A stretch of DNA of 64,000 bases from Myxacorys californica WJT36-NPBG1 (GTDB lineage Bacteria; Cyanobacteriota; Cyanobacteriia; Leptolyngbyales; Leptolyngbyaceae): contig JAHHHO010000008.1 in the NCBI GenBank assembly GCA_019359315.1, positions 62,001 through 126,000 on the forward strand. The letters are read 5' to 3'. The notes beneath the pieces were generated by a model, which saw only the letters and a program-made list of their open reading frames with translations, was not told the origin of the DNA and made no database searches. Within the stretch, counting starts at the first letter, position 1, and the number at the start of each line of letters is the position of its first letter. Positions 18,848 to 29,097 of the stretch are shown in pieces. The position numbers and the translations under genes are program-made.

Positions 18848-19747
18848 CTAAACGGCACTACCCAAATTTGATTGCAAAAACTCTTTCACCACTTGTTTCA
18901 CATCCTCTTTTTTGCCATCCACGCGATAATTCAACTCGCGCATTTTCTGTTCAGAAAGTTTGCCACCAAGTTGATCGAGAACTTGACGCAAGTCGGGATG
19001 TTTTTGAAACAGGTCTTGACGCGCCACGGCAGCAGCTTGGTAAGGCGGAAAATAGCGCTTATCGTCTTCAAGCACTACTAGATCTTGCGCCGACAGCAAT
19101 CCATCGGTTGTGTTACCTGCAACGAGGTCTACTTGTTTGTCTTGAAGCGCCCGGTAGAGCAGACCAAGATCTAACACTTTGGGTTGCCCTGCAAATTTCA
19201 GATTGTACGTTTTTGATAGACCCGGAAAGCCATCTTCGCGATTGAGAAATTCAAATCCAAATCCGGCCGTCCATTTTGGGGTTTGTGCTGCCGCCTGAGA
19301 AAGCGTTTTTAATTTGTATTGACGGGCATCTGCACCACGAATTACCATCGCAAATCCATTGTTGAAGCCAAAGGGTACGCTCCATGCCAGTTTAAACCGT
19401 CGAACATATTCATCTTTTACGGTCTCAAAAACCTGCTTTGGATCTGTGATGACAGGTAGCTTCAGAATCGTTGTATAAGCCGTTCCAGAATATTCTGGGT
19501 ACAGATCAATCTGTCCATTTACGATGCCGTTGTGACAGACAAAGGTTCCACCGAGATTAAACTTTCGCTCGACTTGTAACTTTGTTTTGCTCTCAATCTG
19601 CTGCGCTAGGATTTCTCCTAAAATAACTTGTTCAGTGAAATTCTTAGTACCGATGACAATCTTATCTTGTGTCGGTTGGCAAGCCGCGATCGCACTGAGC
19701 AATCCCATCATCAGCAAGAACAACGCTACAAACTTTTTAACCTTCAT
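18848..19747 (-). CDS. Glycine betaine/choline-type ABC transporter, binding lipoprotein
   Basis: 299 residues. It begins with a lipoprotein signal (hydrophobic stretch ending LSAIAAC, lipid-modified Cys about 23) and continues as an OpuAC/OpuBC/ProX-type type II binding protein: IVIGTKNFTEQVILGEILAQ, DLYPEYSGTAYTTIL and VDLVAGNTTDGLL are family hallmarks. It captures a compatible solute such as glycine betaine, choline or carnitine in the periplasm; the substrate is not assignable. Its ATG overlaps the permease stop by four bases, so the two are translationally coupled in the order ATPase, permease, binding protein. Confidence 0.93.
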   Translation of the reverse strand: MKVKKFVALFLLMMGLLSAIAACQPTQDKIVIGTKNFTEQVILGEILAQQIESKTKLQVERKFNLGGTFVCHNGIVNGQIDLYPEYSGTAYTTILKLPVITDPKQVFETVKDEYVRRFKLAWSVPFGFNNGFAMVIRGADARQYKLKTLSQAAAQTPKWTAGFGFEFLNREDGFPGLSKTYNLKFAGQPKVLDLGLLYRALQDKQVDLVAGNTTDGLLSAQDLVVLEDDKRYFPPYQAAAVARQDLFQKHPDLRQVLDQLGGKLSEQKMRELNYRVDGKKEDVKQVVKEFLQSNLGSAV

Positions 19748-20370
19748 TTCTTCACCGTAAGACGACGTTCAACCCAACCCAGAATAAAATCAGCGACGAG
19801 TGCTAAAATCGCTGCCGGAACCGCTCCCGCGAGGATAAGTTGATTATCCACCACAGCGACTCCCCGAAAAATAAACGTCCCTAACCCTCCTGCCCCCACA
19901 GCCGCCGCGATCGTTGCGAGTCCGATACTAATCACAGTTGCTACACGCACGCCTGCCAAAATCACGCCCAGAGCCAACGGCAGTTCGACCTGTAGCAGGA
20001 GTTGTCTGTCGGTCATGCCTAGCCCTCGTCCTGCTTCTCGAATGGCTGGATCGACGCTCATAATCCCAACGTATGTGTTGCGAATAATCGGCAGTAGAGA
20101 GTAGAGAATGAGCGCGACGATCGCGGTTCGCGCTCCGATGCCACCAATGATTGGAACGGGTAATAGAAGTCCAAACAGTGCCAAACTTGGAATGGTTTGC
20201 ATCACGTTTGCGAATCCTAAAATCGGTGTTCTCAGTTGAGGTTTACGCGTGATCAAAATGCCAAGCGGAAGGCCGATTAGAATTGCGATCGCAGTCGCCA
20301 CTAACACTAACGTTAAATGTTCTCCGGTAGATTGCAAAATTTCGTTGGCGTAACGAGTGAGAAAATCCAT
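19744..20370 (-). CDS. Glycine betaine/choline-type ABC transporter, permease
   Basis: 208 residues with five or six membrane segments. The BPD_transp_1 EAA-type cytoplasmic loop is visible (DPAIREAGRGLGMTDRQ), as is the OpuBB-type QTIPSLALFGLL segment. It is the membrane channel of the transporter, dimerising in the inner membrane. The gene lies 45 bp after the ATPase gene and overlaps the binding-protein gene by four bases. Only one permease is present, so the channel is probably a homodimer, unlike Opu operons with two permeases. Confidence 0.93.
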   Translation of the reverse strand: MDFLTRYANEILQSTGEHLTLVLVATAIAILIGLPLGILITRKPQLRTPILGFANVMQTIPSLALFGLLLPVPIIGGIGARTAIVALILYSLLPIIRNTYVGIMSVDPAIREAGRGLGMTDRQLLLQVELPLALGVILAGVRVATVISIGLATIAAAVGAGGLGTFIFRGVAVVDNQLILAGAVPAAILALVADFILGWVERRLTVKK

Positions 20371-20415
20371 TCGGCTAATCCATTGAACTTAAATCCATTA
20401 AACCTAGAAGGGAGC

Positions 20416-21150
20416 TTAAGGGTACTCCGATTTGCGAGTGCTGAGAAACGCTTGGGCTTCGGGATGCTGCGATCGCGCAAAGTCGTGTGGGGTCGCCAGT
20501 TCTACTAATTGTCCCGCCTGCATTAAGCCAATCTGAGAACCGAGAGTAAAGGCTTCTCCAATATCGTGAGTCACGAAGACAACAGTTTTGCCTAACTGTT
20601 GCTGCAAGCGTTTGAACTCCCGCTGAAGTTCGACTCGCGTAATCGGATCAAGCGCGCCGAATGGCTCGTCCATCAGCAGAAGTGGCGGGTCGGCAGCTAA
20701 AGCTCTGGCAACTCCCACGCGCTGGCGCTGCCCACCAGAAAGCTCGTGAGGATAACGACGGGCAAATTGAGCCGGATCTAACCCAACAAGATGAAGTAAT
20801 TCGTCTACTCTCGATTTGATGCGCTGGGAAGGCCATTTCTCTAGCGCCGGAACAACGCCAACGTTGCGCTCAATGGTCAAGTGAGGAAATAGACCGACCT
20901 CCTGAATCACGTATCCAATTCGCCGCCGTAGGTGAATCGGATTCCACGTTTGGGTGGAAACGCCTTCAACTTGGATTTCACCTGCTGTTGGGGTTAGCAA
21001 ATGATTGATTAATCGCAAGGTTGTTGTTTTGCCGCAGCCGCTTCTCCCCAATAATACTAATGTCTCACCCTGATCAATGCTAAAACTTAGGTCAGAGAGT
21101 AAGGGGCGGCGTTCTAGAGAGTAGTAGACGTGACGGAACTCAACAACCAT
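20416..21150 (-). CDS. Glycine betaine/choline-type ABC transporter, ATPase
   Basis: 244 residues. Walker A (LLGRSGCGKTT), Q-loop (YVIQEVGLFPHLT), signature (LSGGQRQRVGVARAL), Walker B (LLLMDEPFGALDP) and H-switch (VTHD) are all intact, and the family resemblance is to ProV/OpuBA. It lacks the C-terminal CBS pair that gives osmosensing in longer ProV and OpuAA proteins, so osmotic control, if any, must come from elsewhere. It is the first gene of a three-gene minus-strand operon. Confidence 0.93.
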   Translation of the reverse strand: MVVEFRHVYYSLERRPLLSDLSFSIDQGETLVLLGRSGCGKTTTLRLINHLLTPTAGEIQVEGVSTQTWNPIHLRRRIGYVIQEVGLFPHLTIERNVGVVPALEKWPSQRIKSRVDELLHLVGLDPAQFARRYPHELSGGQRQRVGVARALAADPPLLLMDEPFGALDPITRVELQREFKRLQQQLGKTVVFVTHDIGEAFTLGSQIGLMQAGQLVELATPHDFARSQHPEAQAFLSTRKSEYP

Positions 21151-21257
21151 AGTCTGTCATTCATGATTCGTGAATTTGGTAAGCCGATCTCGGATATTAG
21201 GTCGAATATTAGATGGAGTGACCCAACGGATTGACACAGTTTTTAGATGAGTCGTGG

Positions 21258-22895
21258 CTAATATCCGTTGCGATCTCGCTCCTTACCTAAAATATCCACT
21301 TCATAACGCTCTGCCGCTAATAGCACTTGAATGCCTCGTTCCTGGCAGCGTTGGGAGAGAGCTTCAACTTGAGCCACAGTCGCGGCGCTTGAGGAATCTA
21401 GTTCGGGCTGCAACGCATCTAAGCATCCCTTAAACCCTAAGCACGCTAACCCGTAAATTAGCCGTTTGCTTAGATCAGCATGTTGGTTATAAATATAGCC
21501 GCCGTGCGTATCTAAATTTTTAGTCGAAACGATTCGGGAAAAGTAGCTGCCAACTCGCTTATTGGGCTTACCCTTGGCGTAGCTCACAATGCCCACTTCT
21601 TTACCTGTTTTCTTGTTGATCTCGGTGTAGTCTGTGCAGTCAAAACAGGTAAATAGTTCTGCGATCGATTTGCCGCCCGCACTTACCATATCTTGCCGAC
21701 GCGAGAGCGGAATGTTTCTACTAATTGACAAATAATCTAGATAATTGGGGCGCTTAACATTAACGCTGCACACTGTTTCCAGATTGACAATGCCGAACTT
21801 CATCTTGTAGCGCTTTCCTAAATTGTTCTGAACGGTCTGAGCACATACAAAGATATTGCCGAGCCGATAGCCCCCTTCCCGCGTTCTGGCCGGAAAACTA
21901 AAGTAGTTGGCGATCGTTGAAGCTAATTTGAGAACAGTGTCGTGTTTGTTGACAAACAAGTAAGCTTCCTCAAATCGACGCAGGGAGGAGCGCAAGGTAT
22001 TTCCGCGACCTGAAATAATGGTATCGGCTGGGATATCAGGCGCAATTAACACCAGTTTGCTCAGCCGAAAGACGTTGCCAATGTCGGGCGAGGGCGTCTT
22101 ATTTTGCGCGTTCATGCTAAGGCTGCCAATCGACTCTCGATCAAACACGTCCGATAGAATGCGTACGGCCTCGGTGACAACAAACGCGCCCATACTATGG
22201 CCAATAAACGAAAGCCGAATGCGCTTGTTCTTCCAGTAGTCCACTCCTGCGTCCGGCTGAGGTGATGCCGCCTCAACGATCGCGAGATCGAGTTGACGCA
22301 CAAGCTCAACCAAATCAGGCACGCCGTAATAATTTGCCCGCCACGTATCTCTGAAATAAACGGTGAGTCTCAACACAATGAGTGTTGCAATAAACAGAAT
22401 AATTGGAACGGTCAAAAACAGAAAAATTTTCAGAGAAGCGACAGATAAGCTGCACAGGCTAACGAAAATGCTAACTGCTAGAAAGATTCCCATTAGCAAT
22501 GGAATTGAGTTCAACGTATAACGCAGTTTGTTCCAAAAGCTGCCCGATTCATCGTTGTTAAATTTCTCCGATGACCATCGATACCCAATCACGACTAATC
22601 CTTCCGGAACGCGATCGCGATACTGATCGCGCAAATATTCACACGCAGTTGTATACCAGGTATTTGCCCCGTTACGATCGGTGTTGTAACCATGAGTCAG
22701 AACTAAAACTTGCGCATCACTCTCGTGTTTTCTAAGATGTTGAGCAATATCGCTCATTGCCGTATTAGGTTCCCCCGACACATCTTCTTCGATCCGATCC
22801 TCAACATTGATCGGAGCCGTACTCATGACAAAATACCCCGGGCAAACAGCGTCCTGCACGTATAGGGGACGAATATTGAGTAGATGATGGCTCAT
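21258..22895 (-). CDS. Membrane-anchored alpha/beta hydrolase
   Basis: 545 residues. The N-terminal part has the oxyanion-region HGYNT (69-72). Two hydrophobic segments follow at about 131-150 and 157-177. The hydrolase then resumes with the nucleophile elbow GHSMG (Ser234) and a LVLIAPDIPADT strand that may carry the acid. The membrane hairpin is thus inserted between early strands and the elbow. The rest (300-545) is unfamiliar and ends in a domain mentioning LAAERYEVDIL. The esterase/lipase chemistry is inferred; the substrate is unknown. The arrangement is like DUF900-type hydrolases. It stands alone between the transporter and rpoC2. Confidence 0.75.
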   Translation of the reverse strand: MSHHLLNIRPLYVQDAVCPGYFVMSTAPINVEDRIEEDVSGEPNTAMSDIAQHLRKHESDAQVLVLTHGYNTDRNGANTWYTTACEYLRDQYRDRVPEGLVVIGYRWSSEKFNNDESGSFWNKLRYTLNSIPLLMGIFLAVSIFVSLCSLSVASLKIFLFLTVPIILFIATLIVLRLTVYFRDTWRANYYGVPDLVELVRQLDLAIVEAASPQPDAGVDYWKNKRIRLSFIGHSMGAFVVTEAVRILSDVFDRESIGSLSMNAQNKTPSPDIGNVFRLSKLVLIAPDIPADTIISGRGNTLRSSLRRFEEAYLFVNKHDTVLKLASTIANYFSFPARTREGGYRLGNIFVCAQTVQNNLGKRYKMKFGIVNLETVCSVNVKRPNYLDYLSISRNIPLSRRQDMVSAGGKSIAELFTCFDCTDYTEINKKTGKEVGIVSYAKGKPNKRVGSYFSRIVSTKNLDTHGGYIYNQHADLSKRLIYGLACLGFKGCLDALQPELDSSSAATVAQVEALSQRCQERGIQVLLAAERYEVDILGKERDRNGY

Positions 22896-22990
22896 GGCTT
22901 GTTCTAGGGGGGCTAAAAGAACAGTGAATAGTGCGTCGCAATCATAACGTGGCTCTCGGACAACGCTAAACTCGCGTTAACAATACATAC

Positions 22991-23027
22991 AAAAAAACCT
23001 CTCAGTTTACGCAAAACTGAGAGGTTT
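22991..23027 (-). terminator. Rho-independent terminator of the rpo operon
   Basis: A perfect 14-bp stem (AAACCTCTCAGTTT at 22995-23008 with 23014-23027), a 5-nt loop and, on the minus strand, a run of seven T residues make a textbook terminator 37 bp after rpoC2. Confidence 0.93.
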
Positions 23028-23063
23028 AATCATAAAGGCAGATAGCCTTAGAGAAACTAACGA

Positions 23064-26000
23064 TTACAGATCGTCATCTAGAGTGTCATCAATCAAGTCG
23101 TCATCATCGTCATCCAAAATCGGTGAGAACGATGCACTCGGGACACCTTCATCTTCCAAGACATCTGGCGTCTCCGCCGCTCCAAAGCTCTCGAAGCTAA
23201 AGCTGGGGCGATCCTCGATGCTATCTAAGCCGTAAGTACGAGCGGTGCGATCGTCGAGTACCATTTCCGAAAAATCGGTCTCGTCATCAAAGATCGTCGG
23301 GTCGTACACCGGATCGAGATCTGGGCTACCCACTTCTTCGTAAGCATTGAATCCCGTTCCAGCCGGGATCAGGCGACCAATGATCACGTTCTCTTTGAGA
23401 CCACGCAGCCAGTCGGACTTGCCCTCGATCGCCGCTTCGGTTAAGACGCGAGTCGTCTCTTGGAAACTCGCCGCCGAGATGAAGCTATCGGTGTTGAGCG
23501 ATGCCTTCGTGATTCCCAACAGTACCGGAGTATATTGGGCAGGCGCACCTCCCGTAATCGACATCGCTTCATTCACCTGATCGATTTGGTACAGCTCGAC
23601 CAGTTCTCCAGGCAGCATGGTGGTGTCACCACCGTCATCCACCCGCCCCTTCGAGGTCATCTGACGCACGACGACTTCGATGTGCTTATCCGAAATGTCA
23701 ATCCCTTGAGATTGATACACCGCTTGCACTTCGTTCACCAGGAAGGTCTGCACCTCGCGCAAACTAAAGGCGGAGGCATCGAGACTTCCCAATTCCTCAC
23801 TCTTAGCTTGGAAGAGCACTTCCAGCAATTCATGGGGATTCGCTGGGCCGTCGGTGAGGCGCTCTCCCGCCAGCACTTTTTGTTCGTCAGACACGATCAC
23901 ATTCTGGCCCGGCCCCAAGGGATACTCGGTGATTAGACCATCGCGATCGATAATCTTCACCTCAACCGAATCATCCTCTCCATAAACCACTTGTGCGGTT
24001 CCAGCTCGTTTTGCCAGGACGCACGCTTCCTTCGGTTTGCGACCTTCTAGCAGTTCTTCAATTCTCGGTAAACCTTGAATGATGTCTCCGGTTTTGGTGC
24101 GCTCAAAAATTAGCAGTACCAGGTTGTCACCCCGCTGTACCAAGTCACCATCGTCTACGTGCAACACGGCTCCTGGAGACACTCGATATGGACGTGCCAC
24201 TCGCAGCGTCACCTGATTTCCGTCCACTCGCAGCACTTGACCAGAGTCTTCGAGCGGTTGCTTAGGCGAAAGATCCGTGCCAGCAACCATCAGATCACCT
24301 GGACTGACGGACGGTGTGCCTTTGGCTTCCAGTGTGACCGTATCTGCTTCACGCACTACAAGAATGCGACGAATCGCTTCTGCCCCTTGGCGAATCCCCT
24401 GAACTTCTCCAGCTTCCTTACACTGAATTTCAGTTCGAGCGACGACGGCTCCCGGTGCAATTTGGTCACCGTCTTGTACCAAGATCTGTGTGCTGGTCCT
24501 GCCCTGCGTGGTATCTGCTGAGATGTCCCGGCGAATCACTAGCGATTCAAGAATCACCAACTGTAAGCGATTAACATCCGGATCATCGGTATCGGTCACC
24601 ACTTCGATATCGGCTGCCAAAGCGGAATCTTGATCGATCTCTAGCACCAGTTGAGTCCGCAGCAGGTCGTGTCCTTCGACCGACTTGACACGCTCACCGT
24701 CTTTGTAAGGCAAACGTTGCACTGCCCGCAGTCGAATTGCCCGTCCAGATTCCTCAGCGCTCGATTCTTGGCTCGGCACAGATGGCTCATCGGGTACGGT
24801 AAATTCCATCACTGGACGCAGCAAAATTGCTGGACCTTCAGGTGTCTCAATGTACTCTGCGTAGCGCAGTTCTTCAGAAGTCAATCCGGGCATCACCTGC
24901 TGACCAGGATTAACCAAAACGGCTTCTCCCTTAGTAATCACATCATCGAGGCTATCGATCATGTGCAGATCGCCCGGTTTAACCACGATTTCCCGCAGAA
25001 TATCGTTCTTCTGGGTCACTTCGACGACCCCATTGCTCTGACAGAAGATGTCTTTTACCACTTCTGTGCCAGCTTCCACATACTGACCGTCTTCGACCAT
25101 CAGCAAGGAAATGTCTTTGTTGACCTCATGCGCTTCTTCTGGAATCCACAGCAGCGTACCGCCTTTGACAACTTCGTACCCTTGCTTGGCTTTGCCTTTT
25201 TTGCCAATTTCAACTCCAGAGTATTTGATGATGCCACCCGTTTGAGTATGGTAGCGATCGTCAACTAACTCGGCGACCACCTGACCGCTTGTGACCTCGG
25301 TTCCGGGCGTGGCTTTCAGCAAGAAGATCTGGTTGTTGGTCGTTTCAAGGAAATACTGATCGCGTCCTTGGTTGCTATCCACGCGCACTTTGGCTTGATC
25401 AAGCATCACCGAAGCGGTAATGATTTCAATCTCCCGTCCACCTTTGCTGTTTTCGCTTGTTTCCGGTAGTCGAACGATACCGCCGTTTTCGGTCACAACC
25501 TTTGTCTCGGCGATCGTCCCACCTGCCACCACGCGATCGCCGTTCTTCACGATCGGTTCAGCTCCCGGCGGCAAGTTGTAGACTTCTCCAGAGAGAACCC
25601 ACATCAAGCCACCCCGCTGAGCAATCCGGGTGGTGTTGCCCTGACGGTCTTTTTTCTCTTCGGGCACAACGTCTGCAAATCGGACTTCCCCTGCTAGATC
25701 AGAGGCAACGTCTTTTGCTGCTTTCTCAGTCGTCTTGCGACCCCGGCCTGTCAACGGCACTTCGGCTAAGATCTGACCGGCTTTCACATGCTGTCCGTCT
25801 CTCACCAGCAGGGTTGCACCTTGAGCAACCGTGAACGTTTGCTGCTGTCCGTCTTTACTGTCGAGCAAAATCTTGAGGTCAGATCCGACGCTTTCAACGA
25901 TCAGCGCATCTTCTCCGTGACGGGTGCGGAGCGGACGAGTTCTCAATTTCTTCGGTAGTTTGATGGTGCCCGCAAAGCTAGCTTTTTCTTGACGCGCCAT

Positions 26001-27053
26001 TTCTCCGGTAAACACACCACCCGTGTGGAATGTCCGCATCGTAAGCTGGGTTCCCGGTTCACCGATCGACTGCGCCGCGATGATGCCCACCGCTTCGCCG
26101 ATGTCAACCATCTGATTGTGGGCCAAGCTCCAGCCATAGCAGTGCTGACAGACCGATCGCGCCGCTTCGCAGGTCAGCGGTGATCGGGCCAATACCTCTT
26201 TCACTTTGGCTTTGCCGATCTGCTGAGTCATTTCGTTGGAGATCGCTTCGTTGCGAGCCACAATGACTTCGCCAGTTTCAGGATGTAGCACATCAGCCGC
26301 CGCAACCCGTCCTAACAGCCGATCTTTAAGGGGAATGAGGGTGCGATCGCCATCCATCATTGGACGAACCGGAATGCCGCGCTCAGTGCCGCAATCCACC
26401 TCACGGATAATCACGTCCTGAGAGACATCGACCAAACGACGAGTGAGATAGCCAGAGTCTGCTGTTCGCAGGGCTGTATCAACAAGGCCTTTCCGCGCAC
26501 CATACGAGGAGATGATGTACTCAGTAACGGTCAAGCCCTCCCGGAAGTTGGTCTTAATCGGTAGGTCAATAATTTCCCCTTGCGGGTTTGCCATCAAACC
26601 GCGCATTCCGACTAACTGACGAACTTGGGAAATGTTACCCCGCGCTCCAGAGAACGCCATCATGTAAACCGAGTTCAAGGGGTCGTTTGACTGGAAGTGA
26701 CGCACCACTTCATCTTTTAGGTCTTCGCTGGTTCCGTTCCACGTATCGATAACTTTCTGGAATCGCTCGACTTCTGTAATTTCGCCGCGCGTGTACTTTT
26801 CTTCTGTTTCCCGAATCGTTTCCTCGGCGGCATCTAACAATTGGCGCTTACTGGGAGGAATTTGCAAGTCATCGACACTAATCGATACGCCTGCTTTCGT
26901 CGCATATCGGAAGCCCAATTCTTTGATCAAATCCGCCATTTGAGCCGTTCGCGCCGTTCCATAGTGCGTGAACGACCACGAAATCAGGTTTGTCAACTGC
27001 TTCTTGTTGATTACCTGATTGCGAAATACTTGCTTTTCTGTTTGCTCTGCCAT
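23064..27053 (-). CDS. rpoC2: RNA polymerase subunit beta' (RpoC2)
   Basis: 1329 residues from the ATG at 27053, which gives the standard cyanobacterial N-terminus ([13 protein letters not shown]) and follows a GAGG. An in-frame extension of 25 codons upstream is unlikely. It is the C-terminal half of the split beta' subunit. It carries the bridge helix/trigger loop region ([19 protein letters not shown] and [20 protein letters not shown]) with the large beta-barrel sandwich-hybrid insertion typical of cyanobacteria between them and the C-terminus. The tail (about 1310-1329) is almost all Asp. It ends the operon. Confidence 0.97.
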   Translation of the reverse strand: MAEQTEKQVFRNQVINKKQLTNLISWSFTHYGTARTAQMADLIKELGFRYATKAGVSISVDDLQIPPSKRQLLDAAEETIRETEEKYTRGEITEVERFQKVIDTWNGTSEDLKDEVVRHFQSNDPLNSVYMMAFSGARGNISQVRQLVGMRGLMANPQGEIIDLPIKTNFREGLTVTEYIISSYGARKGLVDTALRTADSGYLTRRLVDVSQDVIIREVDCGTERGIPVRPMMDGDRTLIPLKDRLLGRVAAADVLHPETGEVIVARNEAISNEMTQQIGKAKVKEVLARSPLTCEAARSVCQHCYGWSLAHNQMVDIGEAVGIIAAQSIGEPGTQLTMRTFHTGGVFTGEMARQEKASFAGTIKLPKKLRTRPLRTRHGEDALIVESVGSDLKILLDSKDGQQQTFTVAQGATLLVRDGQHVKAGQILAEVPLTGRGRKTTEKAAKDVASDLAGEVRFADVVPEEKKDRQGNTTRIAQRGGLMWVLSGEVYNLPPGAEPIVKNGDRVVAGGTIAETKVVTENGGIVRLPETSENSKGGREIEIITASVMLDQAKVRVDSNQGRDQYFLETTNNQIFLLKATPGTEVTSGQVVAELVDDRYHTQTGGIIKYSGVEIGKKGKAKQGYEVVKGGTLLWIPEEAHEVNKDISLLMVEDGQYVEAGTEVVKDIFCQSNGVVEVTQKNDILREIVVKPGDLHMIDSLDDVITKGEAVLVNPGQQVMPGLTSEELRYAEYIETPEGPAILLRPVMEFTVPDEPSVPSQESSAEESGRAIRLRAVQRLPYKDGERVKSVEGHDLLRTQLVLEIDQDSALAADIEVVTDTDDPDVNRLQLVILESLVIRRDISADTTQGRTSTQILVQDGDQIAPGAVVARTEIQCKEAGEVQGIRQGAEAIRRILVVREADTVTLEAKGTPSVSPGDLMVAGTDLSPKQPLEDSGQVLRVDGNQVTLRVARPYRVSPGAVLHVDDGDLVQRGDNLVLLIFERTKTGDIIQGLPRIEELLEGRKPKEACVLAKRAGTAQVVYGEDDSVEVKIIDRDGLITEYPLGPGQNVIVSDEQKVLAGERLTDGPANPHELLEVLFQAKSEELGSLDASAFSLREVQTFLVNEVQAVYQSQGIDISDKHIEVVVRQMTSKGRVDDGGDTTMLPGELVELYQIDQVNEAMSITGGAPAQYTPVLLGITKASLNTDSFISAASFQETTRVLTEAAIEGKSDWLRGLKENVIIGRLIPAGTGFNAYEEVGSPDLDPVYDPTIFDDETDFSEMVLDDRTARTYGLDSIEDRPSFSFESFGAAETPDVLEDEGVPSASFSPILDDDDDDLIDDTLDDDL

Positions 27054-27134
27054 CGGTTGCTCGCCTCTAGATTTATGATTTTGGAGTTGGGACTTGGGCT
27101 CTAGAAGATACTCTATCCAAAATCCCAATTCGCT

Positions 27135-29009
27135 CTAACCCACTACCGCATCCAGAACCGTCTTGTTGTAGATGATGCGTCCTGGCGTAGTCTTGACATA
27201 TTGAGAGATGAGATTGCCGTCTTGGTCTTCCCGCACCCGACGATAGTTATAGAGTTTGGTCACGATGCCATCGGGCGATCGCTCTTCCTCAATCACTTCG
27301 TTATCGTCAACGTCCATCTCGACCTTGCCGTCAAAGCGAACCCAAACGTAGGCATGCAAATCAACAATATTCTGCTCGTAGGCATTGATCGCATCGTCTA
27401 AACTCGCAAAGTAACGCCCCACGCCTTTAGTGGCTCTGGGGTTTTCGGCGGTCAGGTAGTAGCAACCCAACACCATATCCTGGCTAGGCGTAATGATCGG
27501 ACGACCCGTTGCGGGCGAGAGAATGTTATTCGAGGCCAACATCAGGAGCCGCGCTTCTGACTGAGACTCAATCGAGAGCGGCACGTGAACCGCCATCTGG
27601 TCTCCGTCAAAGTCCGCGTTAAACGCAGGACAGACTAAGGGGTGAAGTTGAATGGCACGCCCATCGACCAAAATTGGCTCAAAGGCTTGAATCCCGAGAC
27701 GGTGTAGCGTTGGGGCACGGTTGAGCATCACCGGATGTCCTTCAATCACCTCTTCGAGGACATCCCACACGGTCGGATCGTTGCGCTGAATCAGCTTCTT
27801 CGCGGCTTTGATGTTATTGACCAAGCCTTGACGAATTAAACGGTGAATCACGAACGGCTGGAATAGCTCGATCGCCATTTCCTTAGGCAGTCCGCACTGG
27901 TGAATCTTGAGTTTCGGACCGACCACAATGACGGAACGTCCCGAGTAGTCAACCCGCTTACCCAAGAGGTTTTGACGGAAGCGACCCTGCTTTCCTTCAA
28001 TAATGTCGGAGAGCGATTTGAGCGGACGATTGTTTGCACCCACCACGGTTCGACCGCGACGACCGTTATCAATCAGCGCATCCACCGCTTCTTGCAGCAT
28101 CCGCTTTTCGTTTCGCACAATGATCTCAGGCGCAAGAATCTCTTGCAACCGAGCTAGACGATTGTTACGGTTAATCACTCGACGATACAAATCGTTCAAG
28201 TCAGAGGTAGCAAATCGTCCACCGTCAAGCTGTACCATCGGACGCAAATCAGGCGGAATCACCGGAATCACATCCAACACCATCCACTCCGGCAGCGATC
28301 CAGTGGCAATAAAGTTATCCAAAACCCGCAGTCGCTTGATCAACTTGGCCCGCTTCTGCCCTTTAGACACCGCAATTTCTTCACGCAGCCGCTCTGCTTC
28401 TTCGTCTAAGTTGATGTCCTGTAACAACTGCTTCAGCGCTTCTGCTCCAATTCCGACCTCGACTCCAGTCAGTTGAGAATCTTCGCTGTAGAGTTCGTCC
28501 TCAATTTCAATCCACTGATCTTCCGTCAGCAGTTGCTTGTAGGTCAAATTCTCTGCGTTGCCCGGATTCAGCACGACATAAGCGTTGAAGTAGACAATTT
28601 GCTCCACATCGCGCAATGGCATATCGAGCAAAATTGCCATGTAGCTGGGAATTCCTTTGAGATACCAAACATGTGCCACTGGGGCTGCTAATTTGATAAA
28701 GCCCATGCGATGACGGCGAACTCGCGATTCAGTCACTTCTACGCCGCATCGCTCACACACAATCCCCCGGTGGCGCACGCGCTTGTACTTACCACAGTGG
28801 CATTCCCAATCTTTTGCAGGTCCAAAAATGCGCTCACAAAACAAGCCATCCATCTCAGGCTTGAGGGTGCGATAATTGATTGTTTCTGGCTTGGTAACTT
28901 CGCCTACAACCTGCCCGTTAGGTAAAGTCCGTTCTCCCCATTGACGAATTCGTTCGGGAGATGCCAGACCGATTTTCACATAGTCAAACCGTTGCTCTAG
29001 CTTTGGCAT
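27135..29009 (-). CDS. rpoC1: RNA polymerase subunit gamma (RpoC1)
   Basis: 624 residues, the N-terminal half of beta' as in all cyanobacteria and plastids. It has the zinc-ribbon cysteines (CHCG and CERCG), the lid/rudder region and the catalytic Mg-binding loop [12 protein letters not shown]. The start [19 protein letters not shown] matches homologues. An 81-bp gap separates it from rpoC2 and 88 bp from rpoB. Confidence 0.97.
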   Translation of the reverse strand: MPKLEQRFDYVKIGLASPERIRQWGERTLPNGQVVGEVTKPETINYRTLKPEMDGLFCERIFGPAKDWECHCGKYKRVRHRGIVCERCGVEVTESRVRRHRMGFIKLAAPVAHVWYLKGIPSYMAILLDMPLRDVEQIVYFNAYVVLNPGNAENLTYKQLLTEDQWIEIEDELYSEDSQLTGVEVGIGAEALKQLLQDINLDEEAERLREEIAVSKGQKRAKLIKRLRVLDNFIATGSLPEWMVLDVIPVIPPDLRPMVQLDGGRFATSDLNDLYRRVINRNNRLARLQEILAPEIIVRNEKRMLQEAVDALIDNGRRGRTVVGANNRPLKSLSDIIEGKQGRFRQNLLGKRVDYSGRSVIVVGPKLKIHQCGLPKEMAIELFQPFVIHRLIRQGLVNNIKAAKKLIQRNDPTVWDVLEEVIEGHPVMLNRAPTLHRLGIQAFEPILVDGRAIQLHPLVCPAFNADFDGDQMAVHVPLSIESQSEARLLMLASNNILSPATGRPIITPSQDMVLGCYYLTAENPRATKGVGRYFASLDDAINAYEQNIVDLHAYVWVRFDGKVEMDVDDNEVIEEERSPDGIVTKLYNYRRVREDQDGNLISQYVKTTPGRIIYNKTVLDAVVG

Positions 29010-29064
29010 CGCATCGTTTCCTTATATTCCGAGTGCAGCGAAAAAGGGGAATGAGAAGAAAAGG

Positions 29065-29090
29065 TGAGGGATAAAAAATTTCATCCCTCA
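29065..29090. repeat. Intercistronic hairpin between rpoB and rpoC1
   Basis: TGAGGGAT (29065-29072) pairs perfectly with ATCCCTCA (29083-29090) around a 10-nt A/T-rich loop. It begins 7 bp after the rpoB stop. It may act as a weak attenuator or an RNA processing/stability site; on the minus strand no T tract follows. Confidence 0.55.
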
Positions 29091-29097
29091 TTCCTTC

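Noticed and set aside
24159-25268. Long open frames antisense to rpoC2 (up to about 205 codons)
   Set aside because: They lie wholly opposite a conserved gene, have odd composition and match no family; long antisense frames are expected from the codon usage of rpoC2.
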